Position numbers and translations under genes: made by a program. Under the pieces are notes generated by a model. It was not told the origin of the DNA. It was given only the letters and a program-made list of their open reading frames with translations, and did not search any database. Below are positions 50,221 through 57,662 of a DNA stretch of 64,000 bases, one piece after another (the stretch's first letter is position 1; every line of letters begins with the position of its first letter). Source of the DNA: Chloroflexota bacterium. Lineage in GTDB: Bacteria; Chloroflexota; Dehalococcoidia; Tepidiformales; Tepidiformaceae. Location of the stretch: the NCBI GenBank assembly GCA_016191435.1, contig JACPOQ010000083.1, positions 124,001 through 188,000 on the forward strand. The letters run 5' to 3'.

Positions 50221-50862
50221 CTACAGCGGCAAGATCCCCCGCCGTACCGCCGCCATCACTGCCTCCGCCCGGCTGGCCGCCCCGAGCTTCGAGAGGATCG
50301 CCCCGACGTGGAACTTCGCCGTGTGCTCGCTTATCCCGAGTTCCAGCGCGATCCCCTTGTTGGGTAATCCCCGCGCGACGAGCAGCAGCACCTCGTGCTC
50401 ACGCTCCGTAAGTGACGCATCGAGCGTGCTCTCCGGCGCCGGTGCAGCCCGCAACATAAGCCCGAGCAGCGCCGGTTCGATCGCCGCCAGCCCGCGTGCC
50501 ACCGCGTGCACGGCAGCTGTCAGCTCCTGTGGCGTGGCGTCGCGGCCCAGCCATCCGCGCGCCACGCCGCTCGCCGGGGACCGGCCCAGCGAGCCCGCCT
50601 CCCAGTCGGCGAGAATCACCGCTGCAACCCCCGGCAGGGCCTCGTCGAGTTCCTCAAGCCGCGCCTCGGCGTCTTCGCCGAGGTCCGCCACCAGCACGTC
50701 AAAGGGCGGCAGCGGCGCGTCCTCTATCCCCTCAAGGGGCGCCTCCCCGGTCACCCGCAGGCCGGCCGAGTCCTCGAGCAATGCCCGCAGCCCCGCCCGC
50801 ACCGCGGGGTATCGCGCCGCGACAAGCACGTTCGTCTCTCGCTGCGGACCGGGCGAATCCAT
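50221..50862 (-). CDS. LuxR-type regulator with a degenerate receiver-like domain
   Basis: This protein of about 213 residues has a receiver-like fold in its N-terminal part (NVLVAARYPAVRAGLRALLED, VLVADLGEDAEARLEELDE), but the acidic pocket is incomplete, as the usual VDDH is VAARY. A LuxR HTH follows (about 150-210: LTEREHEVLLLVARGLPNKG, EHTAKFHVGAILSKLGA). It probably acts without phosphorylation or through a non-canonical signal. It follows two protease genes on the minus strand after 112 bases. ATG 50862 is chosen by domain start. Confidence 0.8.
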   Translation of the reverse strand: MDSPGPQRETNVLVAARYPAVRAGLRALLEDSAGLRVTGEAPLEGIEDAPLPPFDVLVADLGEDAEARLEELDEALPGVAAVILADWEAGSLGRSPASGVARGWLGRDATPQELTAAVHAVARGLAAIEPALLGLMLRAAPAPESTLDASLTEREHEVLLLVARGLPNKGIALELGISEHTAKFHVGAILSKLGAASRAEAVMAAVRRGILPL

Positions 50863-50974
50863 CACCCTGCCAGTATCGTCCCGGGCGGGCACGGCGAAAC
50901 TCCCGCCCCCGCGCAACGGCACGGGAGCGGGAGCGACAGCGCCCAGGGCGCCGCCCGCCGCCACCAGCGGGTCA

Positions 50975-51868
50975 TCAGACGCGCGCCACCGGCTCGGCCG
51001 TCGTCTCCTCGAGCCGACCGCCGCGGAGGAGATCAATCCGCAGCCTGTGGCCCGGGCGCATTCGCTGGAGCGCCCGCGCCGTCGACCGAACGCCGGCCGG
51101 CGCGCCTTCGAGCCGCAGCAGCACGTCCCCCGGGAGGATGCCCGCGAGCGATGCCGGGCTCGCCGGTTCTACATCGGTGATCAGCAGCCCGCCGCCGTCT
51201 TCCGAGTGGAACGACGCCGCGATCGCCTCGGGTAACGGCACCGGCCGCCCGCGGATCCCCAGGAACGCACGCCCTGGCACATCGCCGCCCGCGAATTGCT
51301 CAACGAAGCGCGACGGGACTGCCAGCGCCAGGCCGCCTGCGATCATCGCGTTGATGCCGATGACGCGACCCTCTGCATCCGCCAGGGGCCCACCCGAATT
51401 TCCCGGCGCCAGCCGCACGTCAGCACGGATGATGTTGTCGAGCTGGAGCCCGCCTTCGGTCGTGACCGCGCCTTTGCCGGCGATTATCCCGGCGGTCACG
51501 GTCCCGCGCATGCCCCACGGGTTGCCGATAGCGAACACCAGTTGTCCCACGCGCACGGCGTCGGAATCGGCCGCCTCCGCCTTCGGCAGGCCGATGGCAT
51601 CCACTTTTAGCGCCGCAAGGTCGCGTTCGGGGTCGCGGGCGATGAGCTTCGCCGGCAGCACGCGGTCGTCGCCGAAGACGACCTCCGCTTCGTCGCCGGG
51701 GACGACGTGGCTGTTCGTGATGACCAGCCCGTCGGCGCTCCAGATGGTCCCCGAGCCGCCGCCCGCCCGGCTGCGGACGGCCACGAGGATAGGCTTCAAC
51801 TTCTCCGCGACGAGGTTGGCCGCGCCGGCGAAGAGGGTTGCAGGGTTTTCCAGCACTGCCGTTGGCAC
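50975..51868 (-). CDS. HtrA-like S1C serine protease with PDZ, cytosolic, second of tandem pair
   Basis: This 297-residue protein has a trypsin-like domain with catalytic His in LVITNSHVV, Asp in PERDLAALKV and Ser in LAPGNSGGPL, then one PDZ domain (about 200-285: GLLITDVEPASPASLAGILPGDVLL). Unlike classical DegP/HtrA it has no signal peptide or membrane anchor, so it should work in the cytosol. It starts ten bases after the neighbouring paralogue and is probably co-transcribed. The substrates are unknown. Confidence 0.85.
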   Translation of the reverse strand: MPTAVLENPATLFAGAANLVAEKLKPILVAVRSRAGGGSGTIWSADGLVITNSHVVPGDEAEVVFGDDRVLPAKLIARDPERDLAALKVDAIGLPKAEAADSDAVRVGQLVFAIGNPWGMRGTVTAGIIAGKGAVTTEGGLQLDNIIRADVRLAPGNSGGPLADAEGRVIGINAMIAGGLALAVPSRFVEQFAGGDVPGRAFLGIRGRPVPLPEAIAASFHSEDGGGLLITDVEPASPASLAGILPGDVLLRLEGAPAGVRSTARALQRMRPGHRLRIDLLRGGRLEETTAEPVARV

Positions 51869-51878
51869 CGTTGTCTCC

Positions 51879-52784
51879 TTATGCCCGCTCGCCGATCGTG
51901 ACCGTGAGCGTCTTTGGCTCGCCGCCGCGAAGGACTGCGACCGGCGTCGCCTTGCCCACCGTGCTTGGCCCCAGGGCCGTCTGCAGGCCGTCCGTGTCCT
52001 TCACCGCCACGCCGCCGATGGCGACGACGATGTCGCCCACGAGCATCCCAGCCTTGTCCGCCGGGCTGCCGGGCTCGACGCCCAGCACGAGCAGGCCTGT
52101 CTCCTGGCCGCCGGCCTTCGCCTGCAGCGCCTCGGGCAGGCGCGCCTGCTGGCTGCCGATGCCCAGGTAGCCGCGCTTCAGCTTCCCGCCCGCCTTCAGC
52201 GCTTCGACGATGGTCGTCAGCGCGTCCAGCGGGATCGTCAGGCCCGCGCCGCGTCCCAGCCGCGAGCTGTTCAGCCCAACCACCTGGCCGGCGGCGTCCA
52301 CCAGCGGACCGCCCGAGAAGCCCGGGTAGAACGTGGTGTCGCTGCGGATGTAACCCTCGACCTGGCCGCCGCTGAACGTGCGCCAGGCGCCGCCAATCGC
52401 GCTCACCACCCCGAACGACGCCATCGGCTCGCCCACCGCGGGCCGGCCGAGCGCCAGCACGAAGTTCCCCACGCGCGCCGCAGGCCCGCGCTTGGCGGGG
52501 GTGAGCGTCGCGCCGGTGACCTTCAGCACCGCGACATCCGAGCCGGAGTCCCGCCCTGCAACGGCCGCCCTGGCCTCGCCGCCATCGGGCAGCCGCAGCG
52601 TGATCTCGTCTTCGTTTTCGATGACGTGGTCGGCCGTCACCACGATGTCCTCGCTCCAGGCGATGCCGCTCGCCGGGATCCGCCGCCGGGCGCTCACGAG
52701 CACGGTCGATGCCGCCGCCGTCGCGACTGCGTCCGCGAGCGCGTCGGAAAGCGCCGCGAGCGGGTTGGTTGATTCGTGACTCAC
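51879..52784 (-). CDS. HtrA-like S1C serine protease with PDZ, cytosolic, first of tandem pair
   Basis: This 301-residue protein has His in VVTADHVIE, Asp in GSDVAVLKV and Ser in PGFSGGPLV, with GGQVEGYIRSD before it, and a PDZ domain (about 205-295: LVLGVEPGSPADKAGMLVGD). No signal peptide is present. It is paralogous to the next gene but clearly diverged. The GTG start has GGAGGAA nearby. Two cytosolic HtrA-type proteases in tandem with a regulator may form a protein-quality-control unit. Confidence 0.85.
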   Translation of the reverse strand: MSHESTNPLAALSDALADAVATAAASTVLVSARRRIPASGIAWSEDIVVTADHVIENEDEITLRLPDGGEARAAVAGRDSGSDVAVLKVTGATLTPAKRGPAARVGNFVLALGRPAVGEPMASFGVVSAIGGAWRTFSGGQVEGYIRSDTTFYPGFSGGPLVDAAGQVVGLNSSRLGRGAGLTIPLDALTTIVEALKAGGKLKRGYLGIGSQQARLPEALQAKAGGQETGLLVLGVEPGSPADKAGMLVGDIVVAIGGVAVKDTDGLQTALGPSTVGKATPVAVLRGGEPKTLTVTIGERA

Positions 52785-52880
52785 TTCTGGTTCCTCCAGC
52801 GCCGTCTCCAGGCGCTCATCGAGGATGTCACGCCGCCGTGGCCGCCGAAATCACCCGTTCGGCTAGGTTCGCCATAGCCG

Positions 52881-52985
52881 TTAGGCGAGCGTCCCAGCGG
52901 CGCTGAAGGTGTCGAAGTCCAGCCCGTCACCGATGCAGGCGAACAGGTCGCCGTCCTTCAGCGTCTCGTCGGTGGCGGGCCGACA
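52881..52985 (-). pseudogene. Possible C-terminal fragment of an unknown protein
   Basis: The minus-strand frame ends CRPATDETLKDGDLFACIGD then GLDFDTFSAAG, which reads like real protein and not like a shadow of another gene. Upstream the frame runs into the antisense of the alpha/beta hydrolase and loses sense. It may be a decayed gene end. No family is assigned. Confidence 0.3.
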
Positions 52986-53048
52986 TACACTTCCGTGCCC
53001 GCCGCACGCCAACTCGACTTCCGCCCCGCAATACGCTTGAATCCCGCC

Positions 53049-53834
53049 ATGCCCTACGCACAGGTCAACGGCGCCAGCATCTATTTCGAACAACACGGCT
53101 CGGGTCCTGACCTCCTCTTCCTTCACGGCGCCGGCGGCAATCACCTCTCCTGGTGGCAACAGGTCGCCGTATTTTCCCGCAGCTACCGCTGCACCCTCTG
53201 GGACGCCCGCGGCTGGGGCCTCTCCCGCGGCGACATGGCCGTAGGCCGCTTCACCCTCGGCACCGACCTCGTCGCCCTCCTGGATCACCTCGGCGTCGAA
53301 CGCACCCACGTTGTCGCGCAGTCGATGGGCGGCCGCGCCGTCGCCGGCCTCGCCCGGCTCGCTCCCGAGCGCGTGCGCTCGCTCGTACTCTGCGGCACCA
53401 CGGCCGGCGCCACCAACGACCGCGTCCGCGAGCTCCAGGACGAACTAAAGGAGGAGCGCGGCGATGGCGGACTCCGCGACCACGCCCTCGCGAAGCCGTT
53501 CGAAGAAGCCAACCCCGCGCTCGCGCTCCTCTACCGCCAGGTCAACGCCCTCAATCCCCCGCGCCCGAAGGGCTTTCTCGGCCGCCCGCCGCCAACCTAC
53601 CGGGGCAGCATGCACGGTCCGCTTGGCTCGCTTGGCGTGCCCATCCTCTTCCTCGTCGGCGAACACGACCTCATCACGTCCCCCGAGATGATCCGCCAGG
53701 CCCAATCGCTCATCCCCGGCGCCGCCTATTACGAACTCGAAGGTGCTGGCCACTCCGCCTACTTCGAACGCGCCGCCGAGTGGAACGCAGTCGTCGCCGA
53801 GTTCCTCGCGAACGTCGCCGCCGGCGAGTCTTGA
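53049..53834 (+). CDS. Alpha/beta-fold hydrolase
   Basis: This 261-residue protein starts PYAQVNGASIYFEQHGSGPD and has the oxyanion-loop region LFLHGAGGNHLSW. The catalytic triad is Ser in AQSMGGRAVAG, Asp in GEHDLITS and His in GAGHSAYFE. The fold is that of esterases and 3-oxoadipate-enol-lactonase-like enzymes, with a small cap (about 130-190). The substrate is unknown. ATG 53049 fits the family N-terminus. It is divergent from the protease pair. Confidence 0.88.
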   Translation: MPYAQVNGASIYFEQHGSGPDLLFLHGAGGNHLSWWQQVAVFSRSYRCTLWDARGWGLSRGDMAVGRFTLGTDLVALLDHLGVERTHVVAQSMGGRAVAGLARLAPERVRSLVLCGTTAGATNDRVRELQDELKEERGDGGLRDHALAKPFEEANPALALLYRQVNALNPPRPKGFLGRPPPTYRGSMHGPLGSLGVPILFLVGEHDLITSPEMIRQAQSLIPGAAYYELEGAGHSAYFERAAEWNAVVAEFLANVAAGES

Positions 53835-53840
53835 CCGAGG

Positions 53841-53870
53841 TTGCCTTAGCGCGACACGCAGGATTATTGT
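53841..53870 (+). promoter_or_regulatory. Candidate promoter for the gene at 53880
   Basis: TTGCCT (53841-53846), 18 bases and TATTGT (53865-53870), nine bases before the ATG. The transcript would be nearly leaderless. Confidence 0.4.
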
Positions 53871-53879
53871 CTAGACCGT

Positions 53880-54221
53880 ATGGAGTTCCTCGCTCGCCTG
53901 GTCGCGTGGTTCCGTTCGCAGTTCTCATCGCGGAAGTCCGATGGCGATGGCTGGGTCGAGCCGGGCAACGTCATTACCCGCACGGTCCTTTCCGCTGGCC
54001 TCCCGCCCGCGGAGGCACCGATGGCCGAGCCGCTCGAACCATCACCCATCGCCGAACCGGCGCCGCTGGACCCGGAGACCCCCGAGCCGGTGCTGGAGCC
54101 CGCAGCGGCGGCCGGCGAGCCCGCTCCCCGCCGCCAGCGCCGCTCCGATGAGGACGCCGATGAGGAAGGGGACACGCCGATCGAAGAGAAGCCCGAGAAG
54201 GCCGGCGAGCGCGCCGCCTGA
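53880..54221 (+). CDS. Acidic proline-rich small protein, unknown
   Basis: This 113-residue protein has a short hydrophobic/aromatic N-terminal helix (EFLARLVAWFRSQF) that may bind membranes. The remaining 90 residues are Pro, Glu, Ala and Asp-rich (for instance PLEPSPIAEPAPLDPETPEP) and probably disordered. No domain is recognised. It has a plausible promoter and lies just before the FmdB-like gene. Amino-acid bias makes the coding call only moderate. Confidence 0.5.
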   Translation: MEFLARLVAWFRSQFSSRKSDGDGWVEPGNVITRTVLSAGLPPAEAPMAEPLEPSPIAEPAPLDPETPEPVLEPAAAAGEPAPRRQRRSDEDADEEGDTPIEEKPEKAGERAA

Positions 54222-54246
54222 CCTCCCCCCCGTCCGGCCCATCCCC

Positions 54247-54258
54247 TATACTTCGTCC
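54247..54258 (+). promoter_or_regulatory. Leaderless-type -10 box for the FmdB-like gene
   Basis: TATACT (54247-54252) lies six bases before ATG 54259. This is the strongest -10 of the leaderless set. Confidence 0.6.
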
Positions 54259-54474
54259 ATGGCCATTTACGAGTACTACTGCCCCACCTGCCGCGAGCGC
54301 TTCGAACAGCGCCGCCCGATGTCCGAAGCCGGCGCTGCCGTCCAGTGCCCACAGGGCCACCGCGCCGAGCGCACCGTCTCGGTATTCGCCGCTCCGCGCG
54401 GCGGCACCGCCATCGCTGAAGCGCCGATGGGCGGTGGCTGCTGCGGGGGCGGCGCCTGCGGCTGCTCAAACTAA
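54259..54474 (+). CDS. FmdB-family zinc-ribbon protein
   Basis: This 71-residue protein begins AIYEYYCPTCRERFEQRRPM, the FmdB/CxxC regulatory zinc-ribbon start (CPTC, then a Cys before PQGH). A Cys/Gly-rich end (GGGCCGGGACGCSN) could bind metal. FmdB-type proteins are regulators or accessory proteins of amide and methyl-compound metabolism. The start is clear from family and promoter. Function in this organism is unknown. Confidence 0.85.
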   Translation: MAIYEYYCPTCRERFEQRRPMSEAGAAVQCPQGHRAERTVSVFAAPRGGTAIAEAPMGGGCCGGGACGCSN

Positions 54475-54502
54475 CCGGACGCCGCCCCTTCGCTCTATTC
54501 GG

Positions 54503-55285
54503 CTATTCAGCCGCGCGCGCCTCTGCCGGGAGCCGCGGCCCCTGGGCGGCCGCGCCGGGAAGGTCCTTGCGCTCCGGCCGCGAAAGCACCAGATACGCCG
54601 TTGCCGCGATCGCGACAATCATCGCCTGCGCCACGATCAGCGCTGCCACGACCGCCGTCGCAACCTGCCAGAAGGGATCGGGAAACATCTGGATGAGATG
54701 GTCCGTGTCCGGGTTGAACTGCCACAGGCCCTTCGGAAAGACGATCAGGTGAAATCTCGTCCATGCCGCCTCGAAGTTCACCAGCGCGGCGATACCGATG
54801 ACGGCAACTGCCGCCAACCCGGTCCCAATCGCGGCCAGCGATAGTTTCGCCAGCCCCCGCATCGTGCGCTCGCCCGTCCATAGCACCGAGCCGGCAACAT
54901 ACGTGAGCACGTACGCCAGCGTCCACTCGTTCAGCCGGTAAATGAACCGCATCACGCGCTTCACGTCGCTCATGTGCAAGGTTTCGCGCGAATTAAAGAG
55001 CGATGTCTCCTCGCCATCTTCGTTCACGATGATCCGCAGCATCGGTGCGTCGTTTTGGAAGTAGTTGACGATCTCCCGGCCCGCCCGGTCCAACTCCGGC
55101 AGCGGCACACCCGTCACCTGCGGGGCGTCGTACTCCCGGAATCCCCACTCGTAGAACCGCACCTCGCTCGCGACGAACCGCACGCTCGTTGTGATCATGA
55201 ACAGCGGCAACGCGACCACGAAGAGGACCGCCGCCAATCGGGAAACCAACGTCATGGGATCGGTCCGCGCAGCACTTCGCGCCAT
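54503..55285 (-). CDS. Integral membrane protein of the TIGR01906/DUF1461 family
   Basis: This 260-residue protein has four to five hydrophobic helices (about 15-35, 115-135, 145-170, 205-230) and a large loop after the first helix with FYEWGFREYDAP, ELDRAGREIVNYF and SLFNSRETLHMSDVKRVM, the hallmark block of DUF1461 proteins. The family is found in Gram-positive and Chloroflexota genomes with unknown role. It is convergent with the FmdB-like gene. The start could also be ATG 55255. Confidence 0.82.
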   Translation of the reverse strand: MARSAARTDPMTLVSRLAAVLFVVALPLFMITTSVRFVASEVRFYEWGFREYDAPQVTGVPLPELDRAGREIVNYFQNDAPMLRIIVNEDGEETSLFNSRETLHMSDVKRVMRFIYRLNEWTLAYVLTYVAGSVLWTGERTMRGLAKLSLAAIGTGLAAVAVIGIAALVNFEAAWTRFHLIVFPKGLWQFNPDTDHLIQMFPDPFWQVATAVVAALIVAQAMIVAIAATAYLVLSRPERKDLPGAAAQGPRLPAEARAAE

Positions 55286-55446
55286 CGTCCGCCCGAGCAG
55301 CGCGGGGTGTCAACCGAAACGGCAAGGCGCCCGCTCGCCTGCCCGCGCCCCGCCCCCTACGTCCAGGCGAGCGGCCGGTTGCGCCGTGTTCTGGTACGCT
55401 GAGTACTCGCCCCAGGGCTGCCCAAACTGAAACGACGACGGAGACC

Positions 55447-56889
55447 GTGCCCGTGACCTCAACCGCGCCCGCCGTGCCGGCACTCGATTTTGTCTTTCAT
55501 CCGCGCTCCATTGCAATTGCCGGCGTTTCCGCCCGCGAAGGCATGGGCTTTGGCGGTGGCGGGTTCGTCACCTCCCTCCAGGAGATTGGCTTCCAGGGGC
55601 CCATCTACCTCATCCACCCCACAGCACCCGCGATCCGTGGCCTGAAGTGCTACGCGCGCCTCACGGATATCCCCGACCAGGTGGATTACGTCATCTCTTC
55701 CGTACCCGCCCGCCACGTCGCCGGCCTGCTCGAGGACTGCATCACGAAGGGCGTACGCGTCCTCCACCTCTTCACCGCCGGCTTCACCGAAACCGGCGAC
55801 GCCGAGCGCGCCAAGATGGAGCAGGCGGTCATCGCGCGTGCCCGCCAGGCCGGCATCCGCCTCATTGGCCCCAACTGCATGGGCCTCTACGTGCCTTCGG
55901 CGCGCCTCGCGATGATGCAGGGCCAGACGGCCTCGCCCGGCCCCGTCGGCATGGTCTCGCAGTCTGGCATGAACGCCGGCGAGTTCGTGCGTTACGCCAT
56001 GCCCCGCGGCATCCGCTGCTCGAAGGTCATCAGCTTCGGCAACGGCGCCGACCTCAAGGCCGCGGACTTCCTCGATTACCTCACCGACGACCCCGAAACC
56101 GAGATCATCGTCGCCTATCTCGAAGGCATCCAGGACGGCCCACGCCTCGCCCGCGCCGTCCGCCGGGCCGGGGCTGCCAAGCCGCTTGCCATCCTCAAGA
56201 GCGGCCGCACCGAGGCGGGCTCGCGTGCGGCGTCATCCCACACTGCCTCGCTCGCCGGTTCGGCCAAGGTCTTCGACGCCCTCTGCCGCCAGGCCGGCGC
56301 CCTCCGCGTCGAGAGCCTGGAAGAGCTTGTCGATGTCGCGGTCACGTTTCGCTTCGTCAAGCACCTCGGCGGCCCGAACGTGGTCGTCGTCGGTGGTGGC
56401 GGCGGCGCCAGCGTCCTCGCCGCCGATGACCTCGACGCCGCCGGCCTCGAGGTCCCGCCGCTCCTCAATGAGACCCAGGAAGCGCTCGCCAAGGTCACCC
56501 AGGAGGCGGGCACGAGCATCCGCAACCCCATCGACAGCATGAACATGTGGGACGACAAGAATTTCGAAGGCACGCTCCTGCCCTGCGCCACCGCCCCCAA
56601 CATCGATGTCGTGCTCTATCACACCAGCTTCGGCATGGGGCCCGGCGCCCGCTTTGCGGACCCCCGCGGCCGCATGGCCCGCCAGACCGAGAGCCTCCGC
56701 CGCATTCAGGAAGAGAGCGGCAAGCCGATCGTCGTCGCCATCCGCGCGCCCACCACCGATGAGGCCTTCCAGCAAACCAACGAAATGCAGGAGATGCTCT
56801 GGCGCAACGGCATCGCCGTCTACCCGAGCATCGCCCGCGCCGGCCACGCGCTCGCCAACCTGTTGCGCTGGCAGCGCATGCGCCAGTAG
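55447..56889 (+). CDS. NDP-forming acyl-CoA synthetase, CoA-binding alpha subunit type
   Basis: This 480-residue protein has a CoA-binding Rossmann domain (HPRSIAIAGVSAREGMGFGG) and two CoA-ligase-like domains, including VGMVSQSGMNAGEFVRYAM. A phospho-histidine loop SSHTASLAGS holds His265. It lacks the ATP-grasp beta domain, so it is an alpha-type subunit (acyl-CoA synthetase of the acetate-CoA ligase family, ADP-forming) needing a separate beta partner not seen here. Such enzymes convert acyl-CoA to acid with ATP formation. GTG start with GGAG upstream. Confidence 0.83.
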   Translation: MPVTSTAPAVPALDFVFHPRSIAIAGVSAREGMGFGGGGFVTSLQEIGFQGPIYLIHPTAPAIRGLKCYARLTDIPDQVDYVISSVPARHVAGLLEDCITKGVRVLHLFTAGFTETGDAERAKMEQAVIARARQAGIRLIGPNCMGLYVPSARLAMMQGQTASPGPVGMVSQSGMNAGEFVRYAMPRGIRCSKVISFGNGADLKAADFLDYLTDDPETEIIVAYLEGIQDGPRLARAVRRAGAAKPLAILKSGRTEAGSRAASSHTASLAGSAKVFDALCRQAGALRVESLEELVDVAVTFRFVKHLGGPNVVVVGGGGGASVLAADDLDAAGLEVPPLLNETQEALAKVTQEAGTSIRNPIDSMNMWDDKNFEGTLLPCATAPNIDVVLYHTSFGMGPGARFADPRGRMARQTESLRRIQEESGKPIVVAIRAPTTDEAFQQTNEMQEMLWRNGIAVYPSIARAGHALANLLRWQRMRQ

Positions 56890-56897
56890 CCGCGGCG

Positions 56898-57509
56898 GTG
56901 GCCACGCCGCCAACCCCCGAAGAGCAGGCGCGTGTGCGCGCCCACGGCGTCGTCCTCCGCCCGTACGACCCGCTCTGGCCGGCGCGCTTCGAAGCGGCGA
57001 AGGCCGCGATCCTCGCCGCCACGGGCGAGCTCCTCGTGGCGCTCGAACACGTCGGCAGCACCGCGATCCCGGGTATCGGCGCCAAGCCCTACCTCGATCT
57101 CATGCCCGCCCTGAAGACACTCGAAGATGCGGATAGGCTGGCCGCGGCGCTCGCGACGCTGGGCTACAAGGACAATGGCGAAGCTGGCATCCCCGGCCGC
57201 CGTTACCTCACCCGCTATATCGAAGGCGACCCGCACGTCTGGAAGCACAACGTCCACGCGTACGAGCAGGGCCACGACGAGTACATCCGCCACCTCGTCT
57301 TTCGCGACGCCCTGCGCGCCAGTCCCGCCCTGCGCGAGCAATACTGGGCGCTCAAGCAGCGGCTCGCCGCCCTCCACCGCGACGACGTCGACGCCTACGC
57401 CATGGCGAAATCGGACTTCGTCGACAACGTCATCGCCGCCGCTGGCGGCCCCGCCCGCGACCGCGCCGCCGAAGCCGCCCGCCTCGCCGCCGAAGCCGGC
57501 CCACGGTAG
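56898..57509 (+). CDS. GrpB-family nucleotidyltransferase-like protein
   Basis: This 203-residue protein has the GrpB (UPF0157) fold: LRPYDPLWPARFEAAKAAIL, then VALEHVGSTAIPGIGAKPYLD with the Gly-Ser and Asp of the nucleotidyltransferase core. Further on are RRYLTRYIEG, HKHNVHAYEQGHDEYIRHLVF and FRDALRA. The fold is seen in many bacteria, including fusions to CoaE; the reaction is unproven. GTG start eight bases after the previous stop suggests co-transcription with the acyl-CoA synthetase. Confidence 0.88.
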   Translation: MATPPTPEEQARVRAHGVVLRPYDPLWPARFEAAKAAILAATGELLVALEHVGSTAIPGIGAKPYLDLMPALKTLEDADRLAAALATLGYKDNGEAGIPGRRYLTRYIEGDPHVWKHNVHAYEQGHDEYIRHLVFRDALRASPALREQYWALKQRLAALHRDDVDAYAMAKSDFVDNVIAAAGGPARDRAAEAARLAAEAGPR

Positions 57510-57662
57510 CCGCGCCCCTCAGCGGGCCATACCGCGGCCCACCAAGCGTCCCTCGCCGAGAGGCTTAATCCCGCCTCCCTGAGCCGCCCCCACACCCCTT
57601 TGTCGTACACTCCCCGGGCGCGACGTACCGGAACGTCGCTCCATCGGGCGGAGGATGCCATC

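Noticed and set aside
50496..52772. A 758-codon plus-strand frame
   Set aside because: It is antisense to the two protease genes and the regulator, which have full catalytic motifs.
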